Below are positions 1-8,453 of a stretch of 64,000 bases of DNA, piece by piece. The stretch is taken from positions 124,001 through 188,000 of the forward strand of contig CAVPQM010000009.1 of assembly GCA_963707555.1 (NCBI GenBank), in the 5' to 3' direction. The notes beneath the pieces were generated by a model. The model was given only the letters and a program-made list of their open reading frames with translations. It had not been told where the DNA came from and did not search any database. A program made the translations under genes and the position numbers. Every line of letters begins with the position of its first letter. Positions within the stretch are counted from its first letter, which is position 1. The stretch is from JAFAFN01 sp963707555. Lineage in GTDB: Bacteria; Actinomycetota; Acidimicrobiia; Acidimicrobiales; Microtrichaceae.

Positions 1-240
1 CCGGCAGGTCCTTGGCGGCGGCCTCGTAGAGCAGGTGCACCGCACGCTCACGGGCCTCGTGGCGCCCGCCAGCGACGGGACGGACGCAGGCGGCGGTTCG
101 ACGTCGATCTGCTCGACGACGGTCTCGGGGTCGAGCACGGTGTCGAGCACCGATCGACTCACGACGGCGTCGGGCGCGTCGGCGTCGAAGAGCAGCTCCT
201 GCTGGAACGGCGCTGCTCGTCGGGCAGGACCGTCGCTCAT
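1..240 (-). CDS. nusB: NusB transcription antitermination factor, 5' part only
   Basis: NusB binds boxA RNA with NusE (S10) and prevents early termination of rRNA transcripts. Only the start of the gene is in the window; it runs off the left edge. The ATG at 240 overlaps the efp stop (ATGA). The first ~55 residues are a poorly conserved extension. The recognisable NusB start, with HEARERAVHLLYEA, lies at about 10-60 but in a different frame from the ATG, so a single-base indel sits near position 60-75. Family assignment rests on that one motif and on the efp-nusB order common in Gram-positive bacteria. The frame break is probably a sequence error, because nearby genes show the same kind of break. 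Confidence 0.7.
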   Translation of the reverse strand, partial: MSDGPARRAAPFQQELLFDADAPDAVVSRSVLDTVLDPETVVEQIDVEPPPASVPSLAGATRPVSVRCTCSTRPPPRTCR

Positions 241-800
241 GCCCGCGACATGAAGTCGCCGGAGCGGGTGTCGACCTTGACCTTCTCGCCCGGGTTGACG
301 AACAGCGGCACCTGGATGACGAGGCCGGTCTCGAGCGTCGCGGGCTTCTTGGCACCCGACACCCGGTCGCCCTGGACGCCGGGCTCGGTCTCGGCGAGGT
401 CGAGCTCGACCGAGGCCGGCAGCTCGACGCCGATGATCTCGTCGCCGTACATCTGAGCTGGCGGTCGAGGAGTCGATCAGGAAGTTCGCTGCGTCGACCG
501 AGCGTGGCGCTGGGCACGTTCATCTGGTCGTAGGTCGCGTTGTCCATGAAGACGTAGTCGTCGCCGTCGCGGTAGAGGCAGCTGCATCTCGCGCTTGTCG
601 ATGATGGCCCGCTCCATCTTCTCGCCGGCGCGGAAGGTGCGCTCGACGACGGCGCCGGTGCGCACGTTGCGGAGCGTGGTCCGCACGAACGCACCGCCCT
701 TGCCCGGCTTGACGTGCTGGAACTCGACGATCTGGAACAGGCCGTCGTCGAGGTCGACGGTCATGCCGTTCTTGAAGTCTGCGGTGGAGATCTGGGCCAT
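237..800 (-). CDS. efp: Translation elongation factor P, interrupted by indels
   Basis: EF-P enters the ribosomal E site and relieves stalling at consecutive prolines. The ATG at 800 gives MAQISTADFKNGM, then the domain I loop HVKPGKGG with Lys34 at the tip, the position modified in some bacteria. The C-terminal OB domains resume in another frame (MYGDEIIGVELPAS to GDFMSRA, stop 237). The full span is 564 bp, which would code 187 aa, the normal length. The frame is lost between about 455 and 590 by two probable insertions and two probable losses of a C, with net zero change. Neighbours are pepP upstream and nusB downstream, the latter overlapping by ATGA. I read it as an intact gene with sequence errors. 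Confidence 0.93.
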
Positions 801-841
801 GGAGGGGTCCGTTCGTGGAGGAGCAGGTGCCGGGTCGGCAC

Positions 842-1984
842 TCAGCCGAGGTACGGGTCCTTGGGGGCAAGGGTGAGACGGTCGCAACCGCGCTCGGTGA
901 CCAATACGGTGTCTTCGATCCGCACGCCTCCCACCTCGGGGAGGTAGACGCCCGGTTCGACGGTCACGACGTGGCCGGCGACGAGGGTAGCAGTCGAGCG
1001 CGACGAGACCCGAGGCTCCTCGTGGATGTCCAGGCCGACACCGTGCCCGGTGGAGTGCAGGAAGGCGTCGCCCCAGCCGGCCTCGTCGATCACCGAGCGG
1101 CACACGGCGTCGATCTCGGACGCCGTCGCACCGGCGGCCACGGCCTGCACGCCGGCGTCCTGGGACTCGAGCACGACGCTCAGCATGCGGCGCCGCTGCT
1201 CGTCGACCTCGCCGACAGCGACGGTGCGGGTCATGTCGGAGTGGTAGCCGTCGACGAGCGCACCGAAGTCGATCACGACCAGGTCACCCTCGGCGATGCG
1301 ACGCGGTGACGGGTGGTGGTGCGGCTTCGCTCCGTTCGGGCCGGCAGCGACGATCGTCTCGAAGCTGACGTCGGCTGCGCCCATGCGGCGCATCGTGGCG
1401 TCGAGCAGCAGGCCGAACTCGACCTCGGTCGGGCCGTCGAGCAGACGGTCGCGCACCTCGGCCAGCGCGGCATCGGCGATGGCGCAGGCGGAGCGGATCC
1501 TGGCGGCCTCACCGGCGTCCTTGACCAGGCGGAGCTCCTCGACCAGGCCGACGGTGGGGACGAGCTCGCCGGCGGTGAACAGGTCGCTCGCCCACCGGCG
1601 CTGCTGTGCCCAGGTGACGGTCTGCGACTCGAGACCCAGCCGTGACGTGCCGCCCGCGACGGCGGCATCGGCGACGACGCCGTCGGGGTCTGCGGCGACC
1701 ACCTCGATGTGTGCCTTCACGCCCGCGGCGGACAGCTGGTCGGCGGACTGGTCGCGGTACCGCCCGTCGGTGACGAAGACGAGCTCGTCGGGGGTGACGA
1801 GCACCACTGCGGCCGACCCGGTGAACCCGGTCAGATAGCGGACGTTGGTCAGGTTGGCGACGACCAGCGCGTCGACCTCCGCGGCGTCGAAGGTGGCGCG
1901 GAGTCGGTCGGCTCGCCCGGCGACGTCCATGGGCGGCAGCTCGTCGGGGGCGTGTTCGGGTGTCAGTCGTTCGGTCACTGCCAT
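842..1984 (-). CDS. pepP: Xaa-Pro aminopeptidase, M24 family
   Basis: A cytoplasmic di-metal peptidase that removes N-terminal residues preceding proline. The 380-aa product has an N-terminal creatinase-like domain (RYLTGFTGSAAVVLV) and a C-terminal pita-bread domain. The metal ligands are visible: Asp in VVIDFGA, Asp in HSDMTRT, His in GHGVGLDIHEEP, Glu in VTVEPGVYLP and Glu in RIEDTVLV. I chose the ATG at 1984 (MAVTERL) over a longer upstream reading because the family begins near there and the upstream bases belong to the next gene. It lies 41 bp before efp, a pairing seen in many Gram-positive bacteria. The frame is intact. Confidence 0.93.
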   Translation of the reverse strand: MAVTERLTPEHAPDELPPMDVAGRADRLRATFDAAEVDALVVANLTNVRYLTGFTGSAAVVLVTPDELVFVTDGRYRDQSADQLSAAGVKAHIEVVAADPDGVVADAAVAGGTSRLGLESQTVTWAQQRRWASDLFTAGELVPTVGLVEELRLVKDAGEAARIRSACAIADAALAEVRDRLLDGPTEVEFGLLLDATMRRMGAADVSFETIVAAGPNGAKPHHHPSPRRIAEGDLVVIDFGALVDGYHSDMTRTVAVGEVDEQRRRMLSVVLESQDAGVQAVAAGATASEIDAVCRSVIDEAGWGDAFLHSTGHGVGLDIHEEPRVSSRSTATLVAGHVVTVEPGVYLPEVGGVRIEDTVLVTERGCDRLTLAPKDPYLG

Positions 1985-1994
1985 GGCGACCAGA

Positions 1995-3008
1995 CTACGA
2001 CCGCGGGACCACGAGCTGAGCTTCGACCCCTCGATGATCTGCACCCAGCGGGCCGAGCACGACCACGTCGACGACACCGATGTCGGGCCCCACGAGGATG
2101 TGGTCCAGACGCAACAGCGCCGGCACCCGACCACCGACCGGCCACGTGGGCACGAAGCCGCCGCCTCCGACATCCTGTGCATCACGCAGATCGCCGGCGC
2201 GCAGCAGCTCGCGAAAACGCCGATGCCCGCTGCCGGCGTTGAGGTCGCCGGCGACGACCGTCGCCGGACCGGCCTCACCGACCGCCTCGGCCAGCTCACG
2301 CAGGTCCCGCTGCCACATCGGCAGGCTGTACAGGTCGCTGGGCGAGACAGGGTGCACCGCGAAGAGCGTGACCTCGTGGCCCTGCACGTCGAGCACGGTT
2401 CGCACACCTGTGAGGGTCATCGGCAGCAGTGCGGGCTCCGAGAACGGCATCGTCGAGAAGACCGCGAGTCCCGGGCCATCGGGCACCGCCTGCTCCCAGC
2501 GGTACCGGTACCGCTCCGCGACGCCGGCACTCTCGAACGCAGCGGCGTGCGCCGGGGTGTACTCGACGATCACGAGCACGTCCGCGTCGCGGGCGAGCAG
2601 CTCGTCGACGGCGTGGGCCGGCTCGTCGTTCTCGAACCACAGGTTCTGCACCACGACGGTGAACTCGGTGCCACCGTCGGCGCGCTCCGGGGTCACCAGG
2701 CCCGACAACGTCGGCCACGAGATCCACACCACCGCGACCCACGGGACGATCGCGAGCAGCGCGGCCCGCCGCCACGGACGTGGCGCCAGCCAGAGCAGCG
2801 CGGCGCCGACGGTCGCCATCAGCGCGAGGCCGAGTCCGATGAACTCGCCGAGCGCCGCGGTGCCGATGAAGCGATACCCCGCCTCCTGGATCACCGAGTA
2901 GCGGATCACCAGGTTCAGCCCGGTGCCGAACAGCCCGAGCGCGACGATCGTGGCGCCGAGCGCGGCGAGGACCACCCGCCCACGTCCGCGAGTGGTGGAC
3001 CCGGTCAC
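1995..3008 (-). CDS. Endonuclease/exonuclease/phosphatase-family membrane protein
   Basis: A 337-aa protein with two or three hydrophobic N-terminal segments (about residues 10-35, 50-75 and 80-100), followed by an EEP (DNase I-like) domain. Visible EEP motifs are VVVQNLWFEN near the start of the domain, VIVEYTP, the VVAGDLNAGSGH motif with catalytic Asp and Asn, and LRLDHILVG with the late Asp-His pair. The active domain probably faces outward, as in other membrane-anchored EEP proteins. The substrate is unknown; family members cleave nucleic acids, phospholipids or inositol phosphates. The start is GTG at 3008, overlapping the aroQ stop (GTGA), so it is coupled to the shikimate genes without an obvious metabolic link. 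Confidence 0.75.
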   Translation of the reverse strand: MTGSTTRGRGRVVLAALGATIVALGLFGTGLNLVIRYSVIQEAGYRFIGTAALGEFIGLGLALMATVGAALLWLAPRPWRRAALLAIVPWVAVVWISWPTLSGLVTPERADGGTEFTVVVQNLWFENDEPAHAVDELLARDADVLVIVEYTPAHAAAFESAGVAERYRYRWEQAVPDGPGLAVFSTMPFSEPALLPMTLTGVRTVLDVQGHEVTLFAVHPVSPSDLYSLPMWQRDLRELAEAVGEAGPATVVAGDLNAGSGHRRFRELLRAGDLRDAQDVGGGGFVPTWPVGGRVPALLRLDHILVGPDIGVVDVVVLGPLGADHRGVEAQLVVPRS

Positions 3009-3454
3009 CCGGTCGATGGGTCGAGCAGGTGGGCGGCCGCGTCGACCGCCATCGGGTACCCGGCGCCGCCGAGTCCCTGGATCAGGGCGTCGGCCACGGG
3101 GGTGACGACCGACGTGTGGCGCCAGGACTCACGCCGGGAGGGGTTCGACAGGTGCAGCTCGACCACGGGCCCGTCGTAGGCCGCGAGGGCGTCGTGCAGC
3201 GCCCACGAGGAGTGCGTGAAGGCACCGGCGTTGATGATGATGGCGGCATGGTGGCCGCGTGCCCGGTGGATCGCGTCGACCAGCTCGGACTCACGGTTGG
3301 ACTGGAGGTGCTCGACCCCGAGTCCGTGCTGCTCGGCGCGATCGGACGCCGCGGCGACGTGGTCCTCGAGCGTCGCCGTGCCGTAGACCGCCGGCTCGCG
3401 TTCGCCGAGCAGGTTGAGGTTGGGTCCGGACAGCAGCAGGATCGACGCGCTCAT
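3005..3454 (-). CDS. aroQ: 3-dehydroquinate dehydratase, type II
   Basis: Converts 3-dehydroquinate to 3-dehydroshikimate in the shikimate pathway; type II enzymes are dodecamers. The 149-aa product is of normal length. It shows the N-terminal signature LLLSGPNLNLLGEREPAVYG with the catalytic Tyr and the flexible-loop Arg, then IIINAGAFTHSSWAL and VVELHLSNPSRRESWRHTS. Its ATG lies in the first copy of a 17-bp tandem duplication that also carries the aroB stop. The downstream EEP gene starts inside its stop codon. Confidence 0.95.
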   Translation of the reverse strand: MSASILLLSGPNLNLLGEREPAVYGTATLEDHVAAASDRAEQHGLGVEHLQSNRESELVDAIHRARGHHAAIIINAGAFTHSSWALHDALAAYDGPVVELHLSNPSRRESWRHTSVVTPVADALIQGLGGAGYPMAVDAAAHLLDPSTG

Positions 3455-3481
3455 CGAAGGGCTCCGCTCATCGAAGGGCTC
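3448..3481. repeat. Perfect 17-bp tandem duplication at the aroB/aroQ junction
   Basis: The 17-bp unit CGCTCATCGAAGGGCTC occurs twice without mismatch (3448-3464 and 3465-3481). One copy holds the aroB stop (3468-3470) and the other the aroQ start (3452-3454). Collapsing the repeat to one copy would restore an ATGA stop/start overlap like those elsewhere in this operon. Confidence 0.9.
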
Positions 3482-4483
3482 GCAGCGTGGACCGGACCAG
3501 GCCGGGGTCGACCTTCGTGACGACCTCGACGCCGTCGGGGCCGTCGAGCACGAAGGTCAGCCCGGCATCGAGCGACCTTCTTGTCGCGGGCCATCAGCGC
3601 CATGAGCTCGTCGTCGTCGAGTCCGTCGGGCAAGGCGGTCGGCAGGTCGTAGCCCGACACGACCCGACGGTGCTCCGCGACCGCGGCGTCGTCGATGCGT
3701 CCCAGCGCGCGGGCCAGCTCGGCGGCGTAGACCAGCCCGATGGCCACGGCCTCGCCGTGGCGCAGCTCGTAGTCGCCCGCGATCTCGATCGCGTGGGCCA
3801 GCGTGTGGCCGTAGTTCAGCAGCGCCCGGCGACCCGATCTCGCGTTCGTCGCGAGGCGACGACCTCGGCCTTGATCTCGACGCAGCGGGCGACGCGCTCG
3901 TCGAGCGTCGAGCTCGTCGAGGTCGACCCCCGCCGAGCCAGTGGTACTTGGCGAGCTCGCCCAGGCCGCAGCGCCACTCACGCGGCGGCAGCGTCGCCAG
4001 CGTGGCGGTGTCGCAGATGACCGCCGACGGCTGCCAGTAGGCGCCGACGAGGTTCTTGCCCTCGGGCAGGTTCACGCCGGTCTTGCCGCCGATCGCTGCG
4101 TCGATCTGGCCGAGCAACGTCGTCGGCGACGTGCACGACGGGCAGGCCACGGTGGTACACCGCCGCGGCGAATCCGGCGACGTCGGTGACCATGCCGCCG
4201 CCGACGGCCGACGACGCAGTCGGCCCGGGTCAGGCCCCACTCGGCGAACTGCGAGCAGAGCGACTCGATGGTCGACGAGCGACTTGTGCGCCTCGCCGTC
4301 GCCGATGACGAACGTGCGGTGCTCGCGTCCGGGGTCGATGTCGACGGGGATCCGGTCCTGGGTCACGATCGCCACCCGGCGGGCGCGCGACGGCAGCAGT
4401 CCGGCGAGCTCGTGCCGGGCGCCTTCGCCGACGAGCACGGGGTACGAGCGCTCGTCACCCAGGTCGACGTCGACCGTGATCAC
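3468..4483 (-). CDS. aroB: 3-dehydroquinate synthase, interrupted by indels
   Basis: Converts DAHP to 3-dehydroquinate using NAD and a divalent metal. GTG at 4483 overlaps the aroK stop (GTGA). Recognisable pieces in several frames are VLVGEGARHEL, IGDGEAHKSL, GMVTDVAGF, LLGQIDAAIGGKTGVN, GLGELAKYHWLG, and the metal-binding stretch RALLNYGHTLAHAIEI with HGEAVAIGLVYAAEL. The span of 1016 bp corresponds to about 338 aa, normal for the family. At least seven single-base shifts are needed to join the pieces (near 3573, 3840, 3850, 3905, 3930, 4125 and 4210-4275). Most are insertions beside CC or GG. The gene is essential in most settings, so sequence error is far likelier than decay. Confidence 0.92.
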
Positions 4484-5013
4484 GGCCGATCCGTCCCCAG
4501 ACCGGCGACGATCTCCTCGGCGACGCTCAAGGGGTCGACGCCGTCGACGTCGATCACGGTGTCGGACACCTCGTCGTAGAGCGCGGCGCGCTCCTCGGAG
4601 AGTCGCTGCAGGGCGAACTCGACGTCGCCGTCGAGCAGCGGCCGGGCCTCTGTGGTGTCGGCGAGTCGTGCGGCCAGCTTCGATGGATGCGCCCGCAGCC
4701 ACACGACGTGCGCGTCGCTGCGCAGCGACGAGCGGTTCGCCGCGCTCAGCACCACTCCCCCGCCCGTGGCGATGACCGCCGGAGGACCCGAGAGCGCGTC
4801 GAGGAGCGCCTCGGTCTCGAGCGAGCGGAACCTGGCCTCGCCGTCCGGCTCGGCGAAGAGCTCGGCGACCGGTCGTCCGACCCGCTCCGCGACGACGCGG
4901 TCGAGGTCGACGGCGATGCGTCCCGTGCGAGAGGCGATCAGCGGCGCCGCGGTCGACTTGCCCGACCCGGAGAGCCCGACGAGCGCGATGTGGTCGACGT
5001 CGGAGCGGGTCAC
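4480..5013 (-). CDS. aroK: Shikimate kinase
   Basis: Phosphorylates shikimate at the 3-OH with ATP. The 177-aa product has the P-loop GLSGSGKST near residues 14-22, the shikimate-binding Asp in AVDLDRV, the Arg in FRSLETEAL, the GGGVV glycine-rich shikimate contact (ATGGGVVL) and the lid Arg in EARPLL. It is in one intact frame. GTG at 5013 overlaps the stop of the upstream unknown gene, and its own stop overlaps the aroB GTG, giving a tightly coupled aroK-aroB-aroQ run. No aroC or aroA is in the window. Confidence 0.95.
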   Translation of the reverse strand: MTRSDVDHIALVGLSGSGKSTAAPLIASRTGRIAVDLDRVVAERVGRPVAELFAEPDGEARFRSLETEALLDALSGPPAVIATGGGVVLSAANRSSLRSDAHVVWLRAHPSKLAARLADTTEARPLLDGDVEFALQRLSEERAALYDEVSDTVIDVDGVDPLSVAEEIVAGLGTDRP

Positions 5014-6221
5014 ACGACGACGACGGGCAGGTCCGTCATGAGCTGCGCGATCGCGGACCGGAGTGCGATCGTCGGGCAGTCACGGGCCTCGAGCAGGATG
5101 GTGACGCCCTGGTCGCACTCGACGACGAGCGCTGAAGCGTCGCGGTGGATCTTGGTGTTCATCCGGAAACGTGCCTCATCGGAGTTCTGGACCTCGACGG
5201 TCTTGACGGACTCCCACGATATCCGGAACGACAGATCGCCAGGGCCCGACAGCTCGAGGCCCGTCCGACTCATCGTCGCGGTGCACTTCTTGCGGCGCTT
5301 CGACTGGCCGGGGTAGCCGCCCAGGTAGACGACGTCCTCGAGCTCGAGGCTCGCGGAACGACCCAGCGGGGCCGACGACGTGCCGGCAGCCTGTGCGTAC
5401 TGCGTCGGGTCGGCCTCGGGCTGGCCGGCCGGCGACGGCTCGGTCGGCGACAGTTCGGTCGGCGACGGTGCGGCTGGAGAGACCGAGAACGCACCGGCGG
5501 ATTCGGGTGAGGGCGCCTCGGCGGCAGGTGCAGCAACGGGCGCGTCGGCGACAGGAGCATCGGCTGCACGGGCCTCTGCGGAATCCGGCGAGACGTCCTC
5601 GAAGGTGACGTCGGGTCCCGGGCGATCGTCCGTGGTCGGGGCGTCCACTGTCAGGGTGCCTGCAGCCGGGCTGTCTGCGGTCGGGCTGTCCGCGGTCAGG
5701 GTGTCCACGGGCGCAGCGTCGGCTGCGGGACGCGCGTCGTCGCCGACGCGACGTTCGGCGAGCACGGTCAGCGTGAGCACGACGGCCTCGCAGAACTGGT
5801 CGCTCCAACCGGCGCCGATGACCGAGCCGTCATCCATCGTGATCTCGATCTCGGAGAGACCGTCCACGGCTTCGCCGATCGCGTCCAGGTGGACCAGCCG
5901 GTTCAGGTCGAGCCAGACCGGAGAGGTGACGCGTTCGGTTCGTCCGATGCCCATGCTCGACCCGGCGAGCACGAACAGCGCCTCGGTGCGTTCACCACCG
6001 GGAGGGCGGACCCACCCCTGCGTGAGCGCGTCAGGCTTCGGCTCCTCCACACCGGCGGCATGATCGTCTGCTGGCACCACGTCCCCTACTCCTCCGAGCA
6101 GCACCGGACTCGCACCGCCGGCCGCACTCGGGATCCACGGTACCGGCAAGTTCGACGTGTGTGGTTCCGACGGGAGCCTCTCGGGGAGCTCCCGGTTCCA
6201 CACGTCGTCGCGCACGGACAT
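5010..6221 (-). CDS. Uncharacterised protein with low-complexity centre and conserved-looking C-terminus
   Basis: 403 aa, function unknown. The N-terminus (1-150) is polar with no signal peptide or membrane segment, and contains a short globular-looking stretch around PVWLDLNRLVHLDA and ITMDDGSVIGAGW. Residues 155-290 are low-complexity, rich in Ala, Pro, Asp, Ser and Thr, with repeated short units such as TADSP and TELSPTEPSP. The last ~110 residues (from LELEDVVYLGGYPG to TDLPVVVV) look folded and basic at QSKRRKKC, with alternating beta-type hydrophobics; a PH-like or other small beta fold is possible but I cannot assign one. ATG at 6221 overlaps the DUF4388 gene stop by one base (TGATG), and its stop overlaps the aroK GTG. 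Confidence 0.6.
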   Translation of the reverse strand: MSVRDDVWNRELPERLPSEPHTSNLPVPWIPSAAGGASPVLLGGVGDVVPADDHAAGVEEPKPDALTQGWVRPPGGERTEALFVLAGSSMGIGRTERVTSPVWLDLNRLVHLDAIGEAVDGLSEIEITMDDGSVIGAGWSDQFCEAVVLTLTVLAERRVGDDARPAADAAPVDTLTADSPTADSPAAGTLTVDAPTTDDRPGPDVTFEDVSPDSAEARAADAPVADAPVAAPAAEAPSPESAGAFSVSPAAPSPTELSPTEPSPAGQPEADPTQYAQAAGTSSAPLGRSASLELEDVVYLGGYPGQSKRRKKCTATMSRTGLELSGPGDLSFRISWESVKTVEVQNSDEARFRMNTKIHRDASALVVECDQGVTILLEARDCPTIALRSAIAQLMTDLPVVVV

Positions 6222-7425
6222 CAGAACATCCCGGAGAAGGTGACGGGACCGTCACCGTCGCCGTCGGCCTCGCTGGACGCCGATGAGGGCTCCTGGGCCG
6301 GGGCGCTCGCGGGCACCGAGCTGAGCGCCGCAGCGATCGCTTCGGCGGCCTGCGGGCTGAGCTTCGACATCTGGCGCAGGACCTCGTCGGTCGAATCGTC
6401 GGCGTCGTCGGAGAGGTCGGCAGCGATCTCGTCCTCGGCAGACCCATCGGTGTCGGACAGCAGGTCGTCCCACGCATCGGGTCCCGACGACACCGGCGCG
6501 TCGTCGACCTGCGCCGAGCTGTCGCCGGAGCCGTCGAACGAGGTGCCGTCGAACGCAGCGCCGTCGAACGCAGCGCCGTCGAACGCAGGGCCTCGAACGG
6601 CGCCCGTTCGGGAGTGCCCCAGGTGTCGTCGGCATCTGAGGCGTCGCCGCCGAGCAGGTCGTCGATCGGGAACCGTTCGGGGAACCCGGGCTCGGTGGGC
6701 CCGTCGTCCGACGGCTGCTCGGTGAGGTCCGAGAGCTCGGCGAGGTCGATCGAGGGGCGATCACTCGACGGGTGATCGGCCACTTCGCCGGCTCCTCGGT
6801 CGTCGTGGGATCGGTCGGTGGTGTCGGACACGAACCGTCCGCCGACCTCGGCGTTCGCCAGCTCGTGGGATGCGGGCTCGGTCATCGTCGCCAGTCCCCG
6901 CTCCACGAGCGATGCCGCAGCAGCGCAGGCGCCGAACTCGTCCAGGCCGAGCGCGTCGCCGATCACGGCGACGACAGGGTCCGCTGCGGCGGCGATCACG
7001 AGGGACCACGACGCGGCATCGAGAGTGACGGAGTCGTCCGGCAGCTCGTCGACCAGCACCACCCGGTGGGCGAGCGACGGCACGACGGCGACGATGTCGT
7101 CCCACTCGGTGAGGAGCGTCGCTGCCTCGTCCATCGCCGCGGCGAGCCGGGTCGCCTCGACCGAGTGCTGCGGCAGGCTGTCAGCGGGGGCTGCGTCGAA
7201 CGCGAACGACGCGTCGGTGAAGCGGAGCATCTCGAAGAGCAGCGACGCTGCGGTCGCACCGCCACCGCCCACCATGTCGCCGCCGACCACGTCTCCGTCG
7301 CTGATCCACAACGCGGCCGACCCACGGTCGCCGTCGAGTGCGAGGCGACCCGACTTCTTCGACGAGGCGAGGAGGGTCAGCACCTCGGTCAGTGGGAAGC
7401 TGTCGATCGTTCCTTGGAGCGCCAC
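6221..7425 (-). CDS. DUF4388-type domain protein, one frame break
   Basis: About 401 aa. The N-terminal ~100 residues match what I know of DUF4388 (PATAN-like) domains: an opening MALQGTIDSFPLTEVLTLLA, then SGRLAL and LWISDGDVVGG. Such domains occur next to response regulators and GTPase-linked signalling proteins in bacteria. The rest is acidic and probably disordered, ending in a short helical segment (EVLRQMSKLSPQAAEAI). An FDGAA-type 15-bp minisatellite (6530-6589) lies just after the frame break near 6590; losing one G there explains the shift, because downstream residues read sensibly to the stop at 6221. It precedes the 403-aa unknown gene with TGATG coupling, so the two probably act together. 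Confidence 0.65.
6530..6589. repeat. 15-bp minisatellite inside the DUF4388 gene
   Basis: Four tandem copies of a 15-bp unit (consensus GCCGTCGAACGCAGC on the plus strand; two perfect, two diverged). In the restored minus-strand frame it encodes repeated Phe-Asp-Gly-Ala-Ala. The unit length is a multiple of three, so copy-number change would keep frame. Confidence 0.85.
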
Positions 7426-7572
7426 CGCACATCCTCCTGCGAGATCCGGGGTCCGACGGGACCCTGTTCTTCATCGGCACGACTCGGAGCGCGGTTCAGC
7501 TTTTCCTGGGTCGAACGACCCAGCGGGGGGCGGGGTGGAGTCCGGGTCGAACGACCGGACTTCCTGCGCCGA
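7426..7572. other. Intergenic spacer with two related short hairpins
   Basis: The spacer between aroE and the DUF4388 gene has no credible reading frame. It has an 8-bp perfect hairpin (7506-7513/7516-7523, loop AA) and a second imperfect one at 7541-7559; both contain GGGTCGAACGACC. Neither is followed by a T-run on the minus strand, so I do not call them terminators. A paired protein-binding or RNA element is possible. Confidence 0.5.
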
Positions 7573-7620
7573 GCGTCCGGAGGGTGGGGCGTCCGGAGGG
7601 TGGGGCGTCGGGAGGGTGGA
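7573..7620. repeat. 16-bp tandem repeat, three copies, next to the aroE stop
   Basis: Two perfect copies of GCGTCCGGAGGGTGGG (7573-7588 and 7589-7604) and a third with two changes (7605-7620). The array ends three bases before the aroE stop codon (7624-7626) and is non-coding. Confidence 0.85.
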
Positions 7621-7623
7621 GCG

Positions 7624-8440
7624 TCAGGACCGTGCGGCGTCGGTCATGACGTCGACGGGCGCGGGGACCCCGGTCCAGTGCTCGAAGGCGACGGCGGCCT
7701 GGTGGACCAGCATCGACAGTCCGTTCGAGGTACGGCAGCCTGCGGCCTCGGCCGCTGCCATCAGCGCTGTGCGCTCCGGGTGGTAGATCAGCTCGGCGAC
7801 CACTTGACCGGCGCGCAGCAACGACGGGTCGAGGGGAACGTCTGCAGGGCCGCCCTCGGTGTCGGCCATGCCGATCGAGGTGGCGTTGACCACCAGATCC
7901 GCATCGGCGACGGCGTCTGCTGTCACCAGCGCCCCACGCGCCCCTGCCAGGGCGGCGGCGGCCTGGCCGCGAGCAGCGGTCCGGTTCACGACGCCGACCG
8001 ATCCGGCGCCAGCGTCGGCGAGCGCCAGCACGACCGCGCGGGCCGCTCCCCCCGCGCCGAGTACGACGCACCGTGCGCCGGCGGGGTCCAGACCGAAGTC
8101 GTGGCGCAGCCCCGAGACGAAGCCGGCGCCGTCGGTGCTGTCGCCGATCAGGCGGTCACCGTCGCGCACGACGCAGTTGACCGCGCCCAGCCGCTCGGCG
8201 GTCGGCGTGAGCTCGTCGAGCGCGGCGATGACCGCCTCCTTGTGGGGCATCGTGACCGACAGCCCACGGATGCCCGTGGCGCGTATCCCCTCGACGGCGG
8301 CCGCGGCGCGACCGTCGGGGGTCGGGAACGCGACGTAGACCCAGTCGAGGTCGAGGGCCGGCGAAGGCGGCGTGGTGGATCACGGGCGAAGGGAGTGCCG
8401 GACCGGGTCGCCGATGACCCCGGCGACGCGGTCGATGCGT
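7624..8440 (-). CDS. aroE: Shikimate dehydrogenase, start region broken
   Basis: Reduces 3-dehydroshikimate to shikimate with NADPH. From about 8250 to the stop at 7624 the frame is intact: TMPHKEAVI (catalytic Lys), NCVV, GDSTDGAGF (shikimate-binding Asp), the Rossmann motif VLGAGGAARAVVLAL, NRTAAR, NATSIGM and a C-terminal HQAAVAFEHWTG. The 5' 190 bp contain VIGDPVRHSL and PVIHHAAF in different frames, needing at least three single-base corrections, so the start cannot be fixed; about 8430-8440 gives the family's usual ~270 aa. It lies directly downstream of mltG. Confidence 0.9.
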
Positions 8441-8453
8441 GATCTCCGCCCGC

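Noticed and set aside
237..800. Programmed frameshifting in efp
   Set aside because: Four shifts with net zero in about 130 bp, without a slippery site, fit sequence error better.
7573..7620. Possible CRISPR-like array
   Set aside because: The 16-bp units are directly abutting with no spacers and there are no cas genes.
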